64,000 nucleotides of DNA from contig CAZFOY010000006.1 of assembly GCA_964520865.1 (NCBI GenBank), positions 1-64,000 on the forward strand. Direction: 5' to 3'. The translations under genes were made by a program, and so were the position numbers. Source of the stretch: CAVQCT01 sp964520865. GTDB lineage: Bacteria; Zixibacteria; MSB-5A5; GN15; FEB-12. Under the pieces are notes generated by a model. That model did no database searches. It saw nothing but the letters and a program-made list of their open reading frames with translations, and was not told the DNA's origin. Shown one piece after another: positions 7,835 to 15,562 of the stretch (position 1 is the first letter of the stretch; every line of letters starts with the position of its first letter).

Positions 7835-8716
7835 ATGAAAAAGCAACTTGTCTGGTTGTTCGTAGTCTTAACATTAGTGCTGCTTTTTGGCTGCAGCCAG
7901 TCGCCGCCGACGGACAGCGGCAAAGATTCCGCGGCAATCGTTCTGGTCCAGCGGCCCCAGTTTGTGGATACCCGCCCTGCCGAAGTGATTGCCCAGCACA
8001 TCAAGGATGCTTCGCTGGCGTACCTTCACTACAAAAAACCGCCTCCGCCGCCTCCGGACACCGGATCATCAGAAGATCCCAATCCGAACCCGCCGCACAA
8101 ATATGCATATATTGTCGGGATCTCGGATTATGAAGGGACCGCCAACGACCTTCAGTACTGCGATGATGACGCCTACGCAATGAGAAGCTACTTCCAGAGC
8201 CAGGGCTTCACCATCAGAATGGATGTGGATCGGAACGCGACCGCGGATGCTATCGCGGCCGGTCTCCAATGGCTGGTCGATCAGGCTCAGTCGGGTGATG
8301 AAATCGCTTTTGCCTATTCCGGCCATGGCGACAATCCTCATGCCTACGGCTCCTGTATCATCTCTACCGACCTCTATTACATCACTCATTCTTATGTGAT
8401 GGAGAGGATAAACGCAGCGGTCAATGCTAAGAAGCTGGTAACACTCGACGCCTGTGTCATCGGGGACTTCCTGGGGGACGCCTCGAGCGGGACGATTGTG
8501 GCGACCGCCTCTAATAATACGTACTCGTATGATGCCCCGGATCTCCAGCAGGGTGCCTGGACTTATTTCTTCCTCGAAGGAGCTCAGACCGGGCTGGTTT
8601 TTGCGGAAGATGTTGCCGGTTATGCCGAGTCAGGCATGAGAGCGTGGGCAAAAGTTTATCATCTCAGGGTTAGCCCGACGCACGTGGATATGTACACGGG
8701 CAAATTCGATATTTAG
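7835..8716 (+). CDS. Caspase-fold (peptidase C14-like) lipoprotein
   Basis: This 293-aa protein starts MKKQLVWLF after AGGAG. A short hydrophobic signal ends in the lipobox LLFGC (Cys20), so it should be lipidated and face the periplasm or outer membrane. A Pro-rich linker (about residues 68-88) leads into a C14-type domain. This begins YIVGISDYEG and has a catalytic histidine in YSGHGDN (His164) and the cysteine in LDACVIGDF (Cys207, in place of the common DACHSG). The dyad is therefore intact. Family proteins cleave after basic or acidic residues; the substrate here is unknown. It is a single gene closed by the terminator at 8742-8771. Confidence 0.9.
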   Translation: MKKQLVWLFVVLTLVLLFGCSQSPPTDSGKDSAAIVLVQRPQFVDTRPAEVIAQHIKDASLAYLHYKKPPPPPPDTGSSEDPNPNPPHKYAYIVGISDYEGTANDLQYCDDDAYAMRSYFQSQGFTIRMDVDRNATADAIAAGLQWLVDQAQSGDEIAFAYSGHGDNPHAYGSCIISTDLYYITHSYVMERINAAVNAKKLVTLDACVIGDFLGDASSGTIVATASNNTYSYDAPDLQQGAWTYFFLEGAQTGLVFAEDVAGYAESGMRAWAKVYHLRVSPTHVDMYTGKFDI

Positions 8717-8741
8717 TCAACACCAAGTGATATCATCTGAT

Positions 8742-8771
8742 GGCCCGTTCCACATGGAGCGGGCCTTTTTT
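8742..8771 (+). terminator. Rho-independent terminator
   Basis: A 10-bp GC-rich stem with one G-U pair (8742-8751 with 8756-8765) encloses the loop ACAT and is followed by six T. It ends the caspase-fold lipoprotein transcript. Confidence 0.92.
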
Positions 8772-8921
8772 GTGCTCTTCGGGTACTCAGCAGGGGCCGC
8801 GGGGCAACTTTGCGCCCGGAAGTACGTATTCCTAATATAAGGGACCGGTCGTCTGGTCGGTCCGGAACCAGGTTAGATTTGTACCGTTCACCGGAGACAA
8901 TGCCTTGCAGGGAGAGTGGTA

Positions 8922-9542
8922 ATGAAAGGAAAAAAGTTAATATACGCGGCCTGGGTAGCGGCCCTGATCGGTGTATTCGTAATGATCGTAGCGCCGGGAG
9001 CAGCCGCCCGAAAGTACCACGCGAAATCTGAGCCTAAATATCGGCACGACAATTCGTGTAGCTATCACCGCGACAATAGCGACAATAGTATTGATTGGAA
9101 GGTTAAGCACGGATCAATTATCCTGGTTAATCGGGAGGACGATTCGAGGGTTGAAATCACCGATGACTACCAGCTGTTCATCAATGATAAGCTCGTCCGT
9201 ACGAACGACGAGCAGACGGCTTTGTTGAAAGAATACCATGAGACGTCGATGGAGATTGTCGAAGAAGCGAAAGCAATTGGGCTGGAAGGTGCGAAGATCG
9301 GTATCTCCGGAGCGGCTCTCGGGTTGAAGGCGGTCGGCTGTGTGTTCAAGCTTCTTTCGCCGAATTATGACGGCGATGATCTTGAACGGGATATGGATTT
9401 GGCCTCTGATCAGATCGAGAAGAGAGCCTCCAAACTGGAAGCCAGAGCCGAGCAACTCGAAGACCGGGCTGACCGGCTCAGCGATCTGGCTGACGAGATG
9501 AACGAGAAAATTCCGGAACTGGGCGCCCTCGGCTGGTTCTGA
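8922..9542 (+). CDS. YggN/DUF2884-like secreted protein
   Basis: This 206-aa protein has a signal peptide (KGKKLIYAAWVAALIGVF, cleavage near AAA-R at about residue 27). It is followed by a short region with a beta pattern (EITDDYQLFINDKLVRTNDEQ) typical of the DUF2884/YggN family, then a long alpha-helical half. The C-terminal 60 residues (ASDQIEKRASKLEARAEQLE onward) form a strong coiled coil. The frame also allows GTG 8916; ATG 8922 fits the AGGGAG site better. Function is unknown; family members are periplasmic. It lies between a terminator and a convergent hairpin, so it is a single gene. Confidence 0.8.
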   Translation: MKGKKLIYAAWVAALIGVFVMIVAPGAAARKYHAKSEPKYRHDNSCSYHRDNSDNSIDWKVKHGSIILVNREDDSRVEITDDYQLFINDKLVRTNDEQTALLKEYHETSMEIVEEAKAIGLEGAKIGISGAALGLKAVGCVFKLLSPNYDGDDLERDMDLASDQIEKRASKLEARAEQLEDRADRLSDLADEMNEKIPELGALGWF

Positions 9543-9577
9543 CGTAATACGAAACCCCCTTGTTATCTTCATTTAAG

Positions 9578-9608
9578 ACAGGCAGGATGGTGAAGCGCCC
9601 CTGCCTGT
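9578..9608. terminator. Hairpin between convergent genes
   Basis: ACAGGCAGG (9578-9586) pairs perfectly with CCTGCCTGT (9600-9608). It is followed by a moderately T-rich stretch on either strand (TGATTTATT on plus, CTTAAAT on minus). It probably terminates both the YggN-like gene and the rsmE operon. Confidence 0.6.
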
Positions 9609-9612
9609 TGAT

Positions 9613-10371
9613 TTATTGCCTGTCGACTATGGAACGGACCTGCTCGATCTGAGCCAGTCCTGCGGTTAGGGCGGTCTCGACTCGCAGGGTCCAGGGACCC
9701 ATGCTGAACGGCCGAAACCCCTGTTTGATAAAGAGACCTGATTCAAACGGCACCCAGCCTCCTTCTGGGCCGACCACAAGTACTATCCGACCGACTGATC
9801 TGGAGTAGACGTCCTGGAGGCGACTCGACGATTCACTGTCGGCCAGTAGCTTCAGGGTGATTCCATCGCCGCCGGAGGTGATCTCAGGGAGTTCATCTTC
9901 GACAAAAGGCCGGAATAGCGAGTGAACCGCCACGACGGGAAGGCGAGTTCGTTTGGCCTGGGCCAATCCCTCAATCAAAGGCGGCAGGAAACCATCCGAT
10001 TTCAACAGCGGGCTCTCGAGATAGCTCTTATCCGTACGATTTGCCCGCACGAGGTGGATGCTCCTTACTCCCAAAGCGGCCGCGACACCGTATACTTTTC
10101 GAAGAGTCTTTGGTCTGGGGACGGCGCAGATAAGATCGATGACGAGCGGGTCCTGCGATTGCTCCGTGAGTTCTTCACACAAGAGAGTCACTTTGGAATC
10201 GGTAAGCTCAACTATTCTTGCCTGTCCGACCGGTCCGTTTAAGACTCCCACTCTGAGAAGATCGCCGACCTGAGCGGAAAGCACCGAACAGATGTGCCGG
10301 AAACGTTCGTCGCGCAGCTCGTACCTGTTAGGCGAGATACGATCATCGTCGGTCAGGATTATCAGGTTCAT
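9613..10371 (-). CDS. rsmE: 16S rRNA m3U1498 methyltransferase RsmE
   Basis: This 252-aa SPOUT-class enzyme methylates N3 of U1498 in 16S rRNA using SAM. An N-terminal PUA-like RNA-binding part (RFRHICSVLSAQVGDLLRVG) leads to the knotted catalytic domain. That domain has the hallmark LVVGPEGGW, then F-x-x-G-F, and the C-terminal MGPWTLRVETALTAGL, where the family usually has LG-x-RILR-x-ETA. Length is normal. Its start lies 3 bp past the nucleosidase stop codon, so it is the last gene of a three-gene minus-strand operon. Confidence 0.95.
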   Translation of the reverse strand: MNLIILTDDDRISPNRYELRDERFRHICSVLSAQVGDLLRVGVLNGPVGQARIVELTDSKVTLLCEELTEQSQDPLVIDLICAVPRPKTLRKVYGVAAALGVRSIHLVRANRTDKSYLESPLLKSDGFLPPLIEGLAQAKRTRLPVVAVHSLFRPFVEDELPEITSGGDGITLKLLADSESSSRLQDVYSRSVGRIVLVVGPEGGWVPFESGLFIKQGFRPFSMGPWTLRVETALTAGLAQIEQVRSIVDRQ

Positions 10372-10374
10372 CCG

Positions 10375-11244
10375 TTACTCGTTAAGCTTCTTCAGGAGGG
10401 CAATGACGAGAGTAGATGAATTCACCGCCGCGACTTTGAAAAACTGGTCCAATTGATTGTGAGCCGATTCAGATCCTGAGCCGCCGGCCAGGTCCGAGGC
10501 CGATCGAAAGACGATGAAGGGAAGATCGTTGACCGAGCAGACCTGCGCCACGGCCGCCGATTCCATATCGGTGACTTCGGCGTGAAACTGGCCTGCCAGC
10601 CACTCGCGTTTCTCTTTGCTGTCAATGAAGCTGTTTCCTGAGACGCCGAGTCCACCGACTCTTACTTCCGGCTTGCGGTCATCGATCGCGATCAGCCCGA
10701 GGCTATCGTGCGAAAGCCCGCTGACGATGGCCAGAAGGGTCGAATCTGCTTCAAAAGCGTAGTCCTTGGAAAGTGAGTCTACGGCAGGTGAATATGCTGT
10801 CGGGCTGTTCGGTTGAAATCCGTTCGCACCGTAGTAACCGTAGTCATGTTCCTTCCAGAATTTCGGCACGGCGATATCGCCGATTCGCATGCTGCTGTCG
10901 ATCGCTCCGGCAATCCCGGTAAAGATGACGGTACGCGGATGGTAGGTATCGATCATTCGCTGTGTGGTCATGGCTGCGTTCGTCATCCCAACGCCGGTCT
11001 CGGCGAGGACGATCTGTTTTCCGCCAACTTCTCCGAGGAGAACACCTCGTCCGAGCTGCTCGTCCGTGCGAATATTTTCCATATGCGAACTGATCTGCTT
11101 CCCTTCTTCGTTGAATGCGAACAACACGAGATAGGGGTGCGACTCTGACTGCCGAGCCATCTGCCTCTGGCACGACAGGAGCGCAATCGTTAGTAGGGCT
11201 GCAGCTACGATTGTCAGTCTGAACCGAGATCGGAAATTTAGCAT
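10375..11244 (-). CDS. Lipoprotein MTA/SAH nucleosidase-family protein
   Basis: This 289-aa protein of the PNP/UDP phosphorylase superfamily is closest in motifs to 5'-methylthioadenosine/S-adenosylhomocysteine nucleosidase. These are ETGVGMTNAAM, the FTGIAGAI loop, TDMESAAVAQVC with the ribose-binding Met-Glu, and FRSASDLAG with the catalytic Asp. Unusually it has a lipoprotein signal ending ALLSC, so the enzyme should sit outside the cytoplasm. I start at ATG 11244, which has an AGAGAGGAC site; ATG 11268 is also in frame. Extracytoplasmic nucleoside scavenging is the likely role. Confidence 0.88.
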   Translation of the reverse strand: MLNFRSRFRLTIVAAALLTIALLSCQRQMARQSESHPYLVLFAFNEEGKQISSHMENIRTDEQLGRGVLLGEVGGKQIVLAETGVGMTNAAMTTQRMIDTYHPRTVIFTGIAGAIDSSMRIGDIAVPKFWKEHDYGYYGANGFQPNSPTAYSPAVDSLSKDYAFEADSTLLAIVSGLSHDSLGLIAIDDRKPEVRVGGLGVSGNSFIDSKEKREWLAGQFHAEVTDMESAAVAQVCSVNDLPFIVFRSASDLAGGSGSESAHNQLDQFFKVAAVNSSTLVIALLKKLNE

Positions 11245-11280
11245 AAGAACATGTCCTCTCTTGAGCATCCCTGCTTTCGT

Positions 11281-12033
11281 TCAGGATCGAATTTCCACTT
11301 TGCGGAGAAGCGCCTGGGCTTCATCGGTGAACCAAATATCGAGCCAGTCATCGATCGACTTTTCTTCAGTCGTTGAGTATGCATCCACAACCGGACCACG
11401 AAGCATCCCTTTGAGCGCTGCGAACGCTTCGGGATTCTTCGTGCCGAGCTGTCTTGCCTTTTGTATCGCGGAATCCAGTACCTGGTCGACGGGTACAAGA
11501 GAGTCGACCAGACCAAGACCTGCTGCTTCGCCGGGTTCCATCATCGCGCCGTTGAACAGCACGGTTTCGGCGTTTCGCTTCCCGACCACATACTGCAGAA
11601 TCGCGGCCGGACCGGAGAAGACAGGGACGCCGATACTGATCTCGTTCAAGGAAATCTTCGCCTTTTCCTCGACCATGATTCTATAGTCAAGAGCTGTTGC
11701 AAGCATGCAGCCTCCAGCGGTTGTATGTCCGTTCAACGCACCTATGATCGGTTTGGGAAACAGAAACAGATCAGTCAGCAGGCGCGTGAAATCAAGGAGA
11801 AATCTCTTGAGCTTGGGTCGTTCGTAAGTAAGCAGCTCGGGAAGATCGAAACCAAATGAAAAGAACTTTCCGTTTCCGGTCAGCACGACACTCCGGGCTT
11901 TCCGGGAGGAGCGCAATTGTTCGAAGCAGGCTGCAAGCTCACTGACCATCTGAGCGTTCAATGCGTTTACTTTTCCGCGCGATAACTTCACGACAGCGAC
12001 GTCATCGCTGTAACTCAAGAAGTCGGAATTCAT
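11281..12033 (-). CDS. Enoyl-CoA hydratase/isomerase-family protein
   Basis: This 250-aa crotonase-fold protein carries the oxyanion-hole segments KFFSFGFDLPEL and ALNGHTTAGGCMLATALDYR (about residues 57-68 and 97-116), and the trimer helix GAMMEPGEAAGLGLVD. The usual Ala-Asp after the first oxyanion Gly and the canonical catalytic Glu positions are altered (GHTTAGG, PVFSG). Substrate and reaction are therefore uncertain, and an isomerase or hydrolase is as likely as a hydratase. ATG 12033 is preceded by GGAG and the promoter at 12066-12095. It is the first gene of the operon with the nucleosidase and rsmE. Confidence 0.88.
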   Translation of the reverse strand: MNSDFLSYSDDVAVVKLSRGKVNALNAQMVSELAACFEQLRSSRKARSVVLTGNGKFFSFGFDLPELLTYERPKLKRFLLDFTRLLTDLFLFPKPIIGALNGHTTAGGCMLATALDYRIMVEEKAKISLNEISIGVPVFSGPAAILQYVVGKRNAETVLFNGAMMEPGEAAGLGLVDSLVPVDQVLDSAIQKARQLGTKNPEAFAALKGMLRGPVVDAYSTTEEKSIDDWLDIWFTDEAQALLRKVEIRS

Positions 12034-12065
12034 ATCTGAGTCTCCGGTCGATAAGTGAATCACCC

Positions 12066-12095
12066 AATATACGGTTGTATAGATGCTTGCGTCAA
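12066..12095 (-). promoter_or_regulatory. Promoter of the ECH-nucleosidase-rsmE operon
   Basis: On the minus strand TTGACG (complement of 12090-12095) and TATATT (complement of 12066-12071) are 18 bp apart. The -10 box is about 33 bp before the chosen start, which rules out the longer in-frame start at 12147. Confidence 0.75.
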
Positions 12096-12128
12096 TCCTC
12101 AATGAAGCTGCGGGCCTTCGGGGATTTG

Positions 12129-12157
12129 TTGACATTGCAGTCCACAACGCACATATT
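12129..12157 (+). promoter_or_regulatory. Promoter of the small barrel protein
   Basis: TTGACA (12129-12134) and CATATT (12152-12157) are separated by 17 bp, about 43 bp before the start at 12201. It is back to back with the divergent promoter at 12066-12095. Confidence 0.6.
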
Positions 12158-12200
12158 TGTTGGAGAATTCACAAGAGCCAGCGCAGAGGCGTAGCACAAA

Positions 12201-12716
12201 ATGACCAATCTGTCCCCAAAAGCACCAATAATCGCGCTATTCACACTCCTTTGTTGTGCCGGTATGGCCGGAGCCCAGAATCTCTCCGTGAGCGGTGGGT
12301 TCGGAGCGGGAAGTTTCGGACTGGCCTACGGCGCTAACGCATCCTATTCTGAAAATGCGATCGTCTGGTCGGTCAGGTTTTTGCGTCAGGAAGAAACCCG
12401 GATACTGGGTGGGACCAGTCCCTCGGAATCGGTTACGGATCTTGCCCTTCTATTCGGGACTAAACGCAAGATCGGCAAGCACCTGTCAGCGTCGATCGAA
12501 ATCGGCGGGGGACCGGTCTGGCTTGTACGGCGAGGTTCATTTCTTTCGCACGACGGATTCTTTCAGAATTCTTACGAGAAACTGACACCATCGCAGGCAG
12601 GTTTGGCCGCACAGAGTCAACTTTACTACGGTCATGTTGGGCTGCACATTTTCGCCAACTACAATGCCAGAGAATCCTACGGAGGCGCTTTGCTTTCCGT
12701 TAGATTGGGAAAGTAG
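12201..12716 (+). CDS. Small outer-membrane beta-barrel-like protein
   Basis: This 171-aa protein has a signal peptide (about residues 1-25, ending AGMAGAQ). It continues with alternating amphipathic strands rich in Gly, Ser and aromatic residues (LSVSGGFGAGSFGLAYG, LGLHIFANYN-type patterns, final LLSVRLGK). This fits a small eight-stranded outer-membrane barrel, although no specific family is recognisable. There is no cysteine after the signal, apart from the CC inside it. Function is unknown. Confidence 0.72.
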   Translation: MTNLSPKAPIIALFTLLCCAGMAGAQNLSVSGGFGAGSFGLAYGANASYSENAIVWSVRFLRQEETRILGGTSPSESVTDLALLFGTKRKIGKHLSASIEIGGGPVWLVRRGSFLSHDGFFQNSYEKLTPSQAGLAAQSQLYYGHVGLHIFANYNARESYGGALLSVRLGK

Positions 12717-12779
12717 CACCTCGACATTGAGCGGACCGGCAATTCCGCACGATAATGGATTGATACCGTCAAGTTAATC

Positions 12780-12809
12780 TTGACAAATGGCTCGCGTTAC
12801 CCATATTAA
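12780..12809 (+). promoter_or_regulatory. Promoter of the multiheme cytochrome gene
   Basis: TTGACA (12780-12785) and TATTAA (12804-12809) are 18 bp apart, 31 bp before ATG 12841. It overlaps an in-frame ATG at 12787, which therefore cannot be the start. Confidence 0.7.
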
Positions 12810-12840
12810 GGTAAACCCACCCCTCAGAAAGAAGGCTCAC

Positions 12841-14199
12841 ATGAAATCGATCAAGGTTTCCTTCTGCCTCTGTCTCCTCGTTCTTTCATCCTCCGTACTC
12901 GCCCGCCAGCATATCATAATCGGATGGAACGATCTCGGCATGCACTGCAGCAACGAGGACTTTTCGAAGTTTGTAGTACTGCCTCCATATAACAATATCA
13001 GGGCCCAGGTTATCGAGGTGGGCGATGCGACCAATCTGCCGCAGGTGCTCACGACGGATCTTCACGTCGACTACTCGATTCCCGGGAACACCTACTCCGT
13101 TGGCAAGACTAATTTTTGGGATTACGAAGATGTCCTGTTTGGCGTATCCCTTCCGCCCAATATCGGACTGACCGGCGCGGGTTTGACCGGGACAATGACG
13201 AACGGTGGTGATTACTTCTATGTCACCGGAGTGCCGCTCACGCCGTATACCGATGCCGATCTGGTCAACGAGGACCCATTTCAACTGGGCCTCCTCAATC
13301 TGTACGACAATACCGATCAGCTGCTTGCCACGACCTCGCCGGTCGTTCCGGTCTCCAACGAGATCAACTGTGTGAGTTCCGGCTGTCACTCAAGCGCGCA
13401 GGCTATTCTTAATTTGCACGGTCCGGAAGCAGGATTTGACCCAAACGGCGGACCGATTCTTTGCGCAAGCTGCCATTCTTCGAACGCCCTGGGCACCCCG
13501 GGCCATCCGGGACTTCCGTCTCTCTCCGAGGCGGTGCACAAGGAGCATGGTGAACGAACCAATGACTGCTACAAGTGTCACCCGGGCCCGAATACGCAGT
13601 GCCTCAGAGGGGTAATGAAAACCCAGCACAACCTCGTCTGTCAGGACTGTCATGGCAGCGTTACGAACGTGGGGGAGAGCATCAGCAGCGGTCGTGAGCC
13701 GTGGCTTCAGGAACCATCGTGCGGCGCGCCGCAATGTCATGGCTCGACCTATGCCGAGGAACCGGGGAAGCTGTTCCGCGAATCGCGCGGTCACGGCGGT
13801 CTGTTCTGCAGTGCCTGTCACGGAGAGCCGCATGCCATCGCGCCGAGTGGTAATGCTCGCGACAATGTGCAAAATATCGCTCTTCAGGGCTTTGCCGGGA
13901 CGTTGAAAACGTGCACGGTTTGTCACGGCGTCAATCCTACCGGCGCCGGTCCTCATGGAATTTTCGCGCCCCAGCAATGCTGTGTGGGAATGCGCGGGAA
14001 TGTGAATAATGATCCGCTGGACCTGGTTGACATTTCCGACCTGATTTATCTTGTCGAATACTCCTTCGGCACCGGCCCGGCTCCTGTGTGCACCGAAGAA
14101 GCAGACGTCAATGGCGACGGAACCCTGGACGTAAGCGACATGATCTATCTGGTAGATTATTCCTTCGGCGACGGTCCCGCGCCGGTGGCCTGCCCTTAG
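12841..14199 (+). CDS. Secreted multiheme c-type cytochrome with C-terminal dockerin
   Basis: This 452-aa protein has a signal peptide (about residues 1-20). Its N-terminal domain has the HIIIGWNDLGMHC and LPPYNNIRAQVIEVG motifs that recur in exported cytochromes. A heme region (about residues 178-375) holds five CXXCH sites (CASCH, CYKCH, CQDCH, CSACH, CTVCH) and two CX4CH sites (CVSSGCH, CGAPQCH), so five to seven hemes. The last 65 residues are two dockerin repeats (NVNNDPLDLVDISDLIYLVE and DVNGDGTLDVSDMIYLVD). The likely role is extracytoplasmic electron transfer, perhaps attached to a surface complex. AAGAAGG precedes the ATG. Confidence 0.9.
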   Translation: MKSIKVSFCLCLLVLSSSVLARQHIIIGWNDLGMHCSNEDFSKFVVLPPYNNIRAQVIEVGDATNLPQVLTTDLHVDYSIPGNTYSVGKTNFWDYEDVLFGVSLPPNIGLTGAGLTGTMTNGGDYFYVTGVPLTPYTDADLVNEDPFQLGLLNLYDNTDQLLATTSPVVPVSNEINCVSSGCHSSAQAILNLHGPEAGFDPNGGPILCASCHSSNALGTPGHPGLPSLSEAVHKEHGERTNDCYKCHPGPNTQCLRGVMKTQHNLVCQDCHGSVTNVGESISSGREPWLQEPSCGAPQCHGSTYAEEPGKLFRESRGHGGLFCSACHGEPHAIAPSGNARDNVQNIALQGFAGTLKTCTVCHGVNPTGAGPHGIFAPQQCCVGMRGNVNNDPLDLVDISDLIYLVEYSFGTGPAPVCTEEADVNGDGTLDVSDMIYLVDYSFGDGPAPVACP

Positions 14200-14244
14200 G
14201 AATGGATCGGCGAAAAACAATTTATTCCGTTTTTTGGACTTTCT

Positions 14245-14288
14245 GGTCCGGATCCGACAATCAGACGTGAAATTGTCGGAACCGGACC
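14245..14288. repeat. Long inverted repeat
   Basis: A 17-bp stem with a single mismatch (14245-14261 with 14272-14288) and a 10-nt loop lies between the cytochrome gene and the NmrA-like gene. No T-run follows on either strand, so it is either a weak terminator for the cytochrome transcript or a protein-binding site. Confidence 0.6.
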
Positions 14289-14407
14289 TATCTTATCCTC
14301 GTTTTACTGTCATAATACATTGATCAGGGCTGATAGGTTTTGTCCGGCGGCGGGCGCCCGATTCCGGAAGAACTCTGTCGGTCACGGTTTAAGAGAGGAG
14401 CTTTTTC

Positions 14408-15355
14408 GTGGACAAGAAGATCATAGCGGTTGTAGGAGCCACCGGAGCGCAGGGTGGCGGCCTGGTGCGGGCTATTCTTGCAGACAAGAACAGTGAATTC
14501 TCGGTTCGGGCATTGACCCGTAATGTGGAGTCGGAAAAGGCAAAGGAACTTGCCCGCATGGGTGCGGAGGTGGTGCACGCCGATGTTGACGATCCGCAGA
14601 GCCTCGTCAAGGCATTCGAAGGCGCCTATGGAGCGTACTGTGTGACTTTCTTCTGGGAGCACTTTTCCCCCGAGAAAGAGAAGGCCGAAGCGAAAGCGAT
14701 GGCCGAGGCGGCGAAGAAGTCCGGCGTCAAGCATGTTATCTGGTCGACGCTCGAAGATACCCGCAAGTGGGTACCGCTGTCAGACGATCGCATGCCGACA
14801 TTGATGGAAAAGTACAAAGTCCCGCATCTCGATGCTAAAGGGGAGTCGAACGAGACGTTTACGAAGCAGGGCGTGCCGACAACTTTCCTGCTGACGTCTT
14901 TTTACTGGGACAACTTCATTAATTTCGGGATGGGGCCGACCAGGGATGAGTCGGGTCAGCTTGCTATCACCTTGCCAATGGGTAAGGCTCATCTTCCAAG
15001 TATTTCCGCCGAAGATATCGGTCGCTGTGCGTACGGCATCTTCAAGAACGGATCGGAATATATCGGCAAGACTGTCGGCATCGTGGGTGAGGATCTGACC
15101 GGCGAGCAGTTCGCGTCGGCCTTTTCCAAAGCGCTCGGCAAGCCGGTGCATTACAACGAAGTGGAACCCTCGGTCTATCGCGGTTTCGGGTTTCCCGGGG
15201 CGGACGATCTTGGCAATATGTTTCAGTTCAACCGCGATTTCGAAACCGAGTTTCGTGGACACCGGTCGGTTGAGACCAGTCGCAAGTTGAATCCGAAGCT
15301 CCAGACATTCGACAGCTGGCTGGCTGAGAATAAGGATAAGATACCGATTAAGTAA
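14408..15355 (+). CDS. NmrA-family NAD(P)-binding protein
   Basis: This 315-aa atypical short-chain dehydrogenase starts at GTG with GAGGAG 8 nt upstream. The N-terminal Rossmann motif AVVGATGAQGGGLVRAIL (about residues 7-24) binds NAD(P). VRALTRN follows the second strand, and a HSCARG/NmrA-like GVKHVIWSTLED segment replaces the Tyr-Lys catalytic pair of classical SDRs. Family members often sense the NADPH/NADP ratio or reduce quinones. It stands alone between an inverted repeat and the ammonium transporter, so its partner is not obvious. Confidence 0.88.
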   Translation: MDKKIIAVVGATGAQGGGLVRAILADKNSEFSVRALTRNVESEKAKELARMGAEVVHADVDDPQSLVKAFEGAYGAYCVTFFWEHFSPEKEKAEAKAMAEAAKKSGVKHVIWSTLEDTRKWVPLSDDRMPTLMEKYKVPHLDAKGESNETFTKQGVPTTFLLTSFYWDNFINFGMGPTRDESGQLAITLPMGKAHLPSISAEDIGRCAYGIFKNGSEYIGKTVGIVGEDLTGEQFASAFSKALGKPVHYNEVEPSVYRGFGFPGADDLGNMFQFNRDFETEFRGHRSVETSRKLNPKLQTFDSWLAENKDKIPIK

Positions 15356-15494
15356 GACCAGACGGGGCTGCCGGCCGCGCATGTCGGGTGGCCGTTTGGC
15401 CTCGGCGGTCGATCAGGCAGGTTTATCGGTTTGATTCGATACTGATTTCTCCGTTTCCCGCGATAGAAATCAGGGATTTCACTGTCTACTCTCA

Positions 15495-15511
15495 GGGAAT
15501 GCCCTATTCCC
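15495..15511. promoter_or_regulatory. Palindrome upstream of the ammonium transporter
   Basis: GGGAAT (15495-15500), GCCCT and ATTCCC (15506-15511) form a perfect inverted repeat 51 bp before the amt start codon. The position fits an operator or a leader hairpin; I cannot name the regulator. Confidence 0.4.
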
Positions 15512-15562
15512 AAATCCATTGTATCACAACATATTTCCTCCATTTAAAGCAGGAGGTACAAC

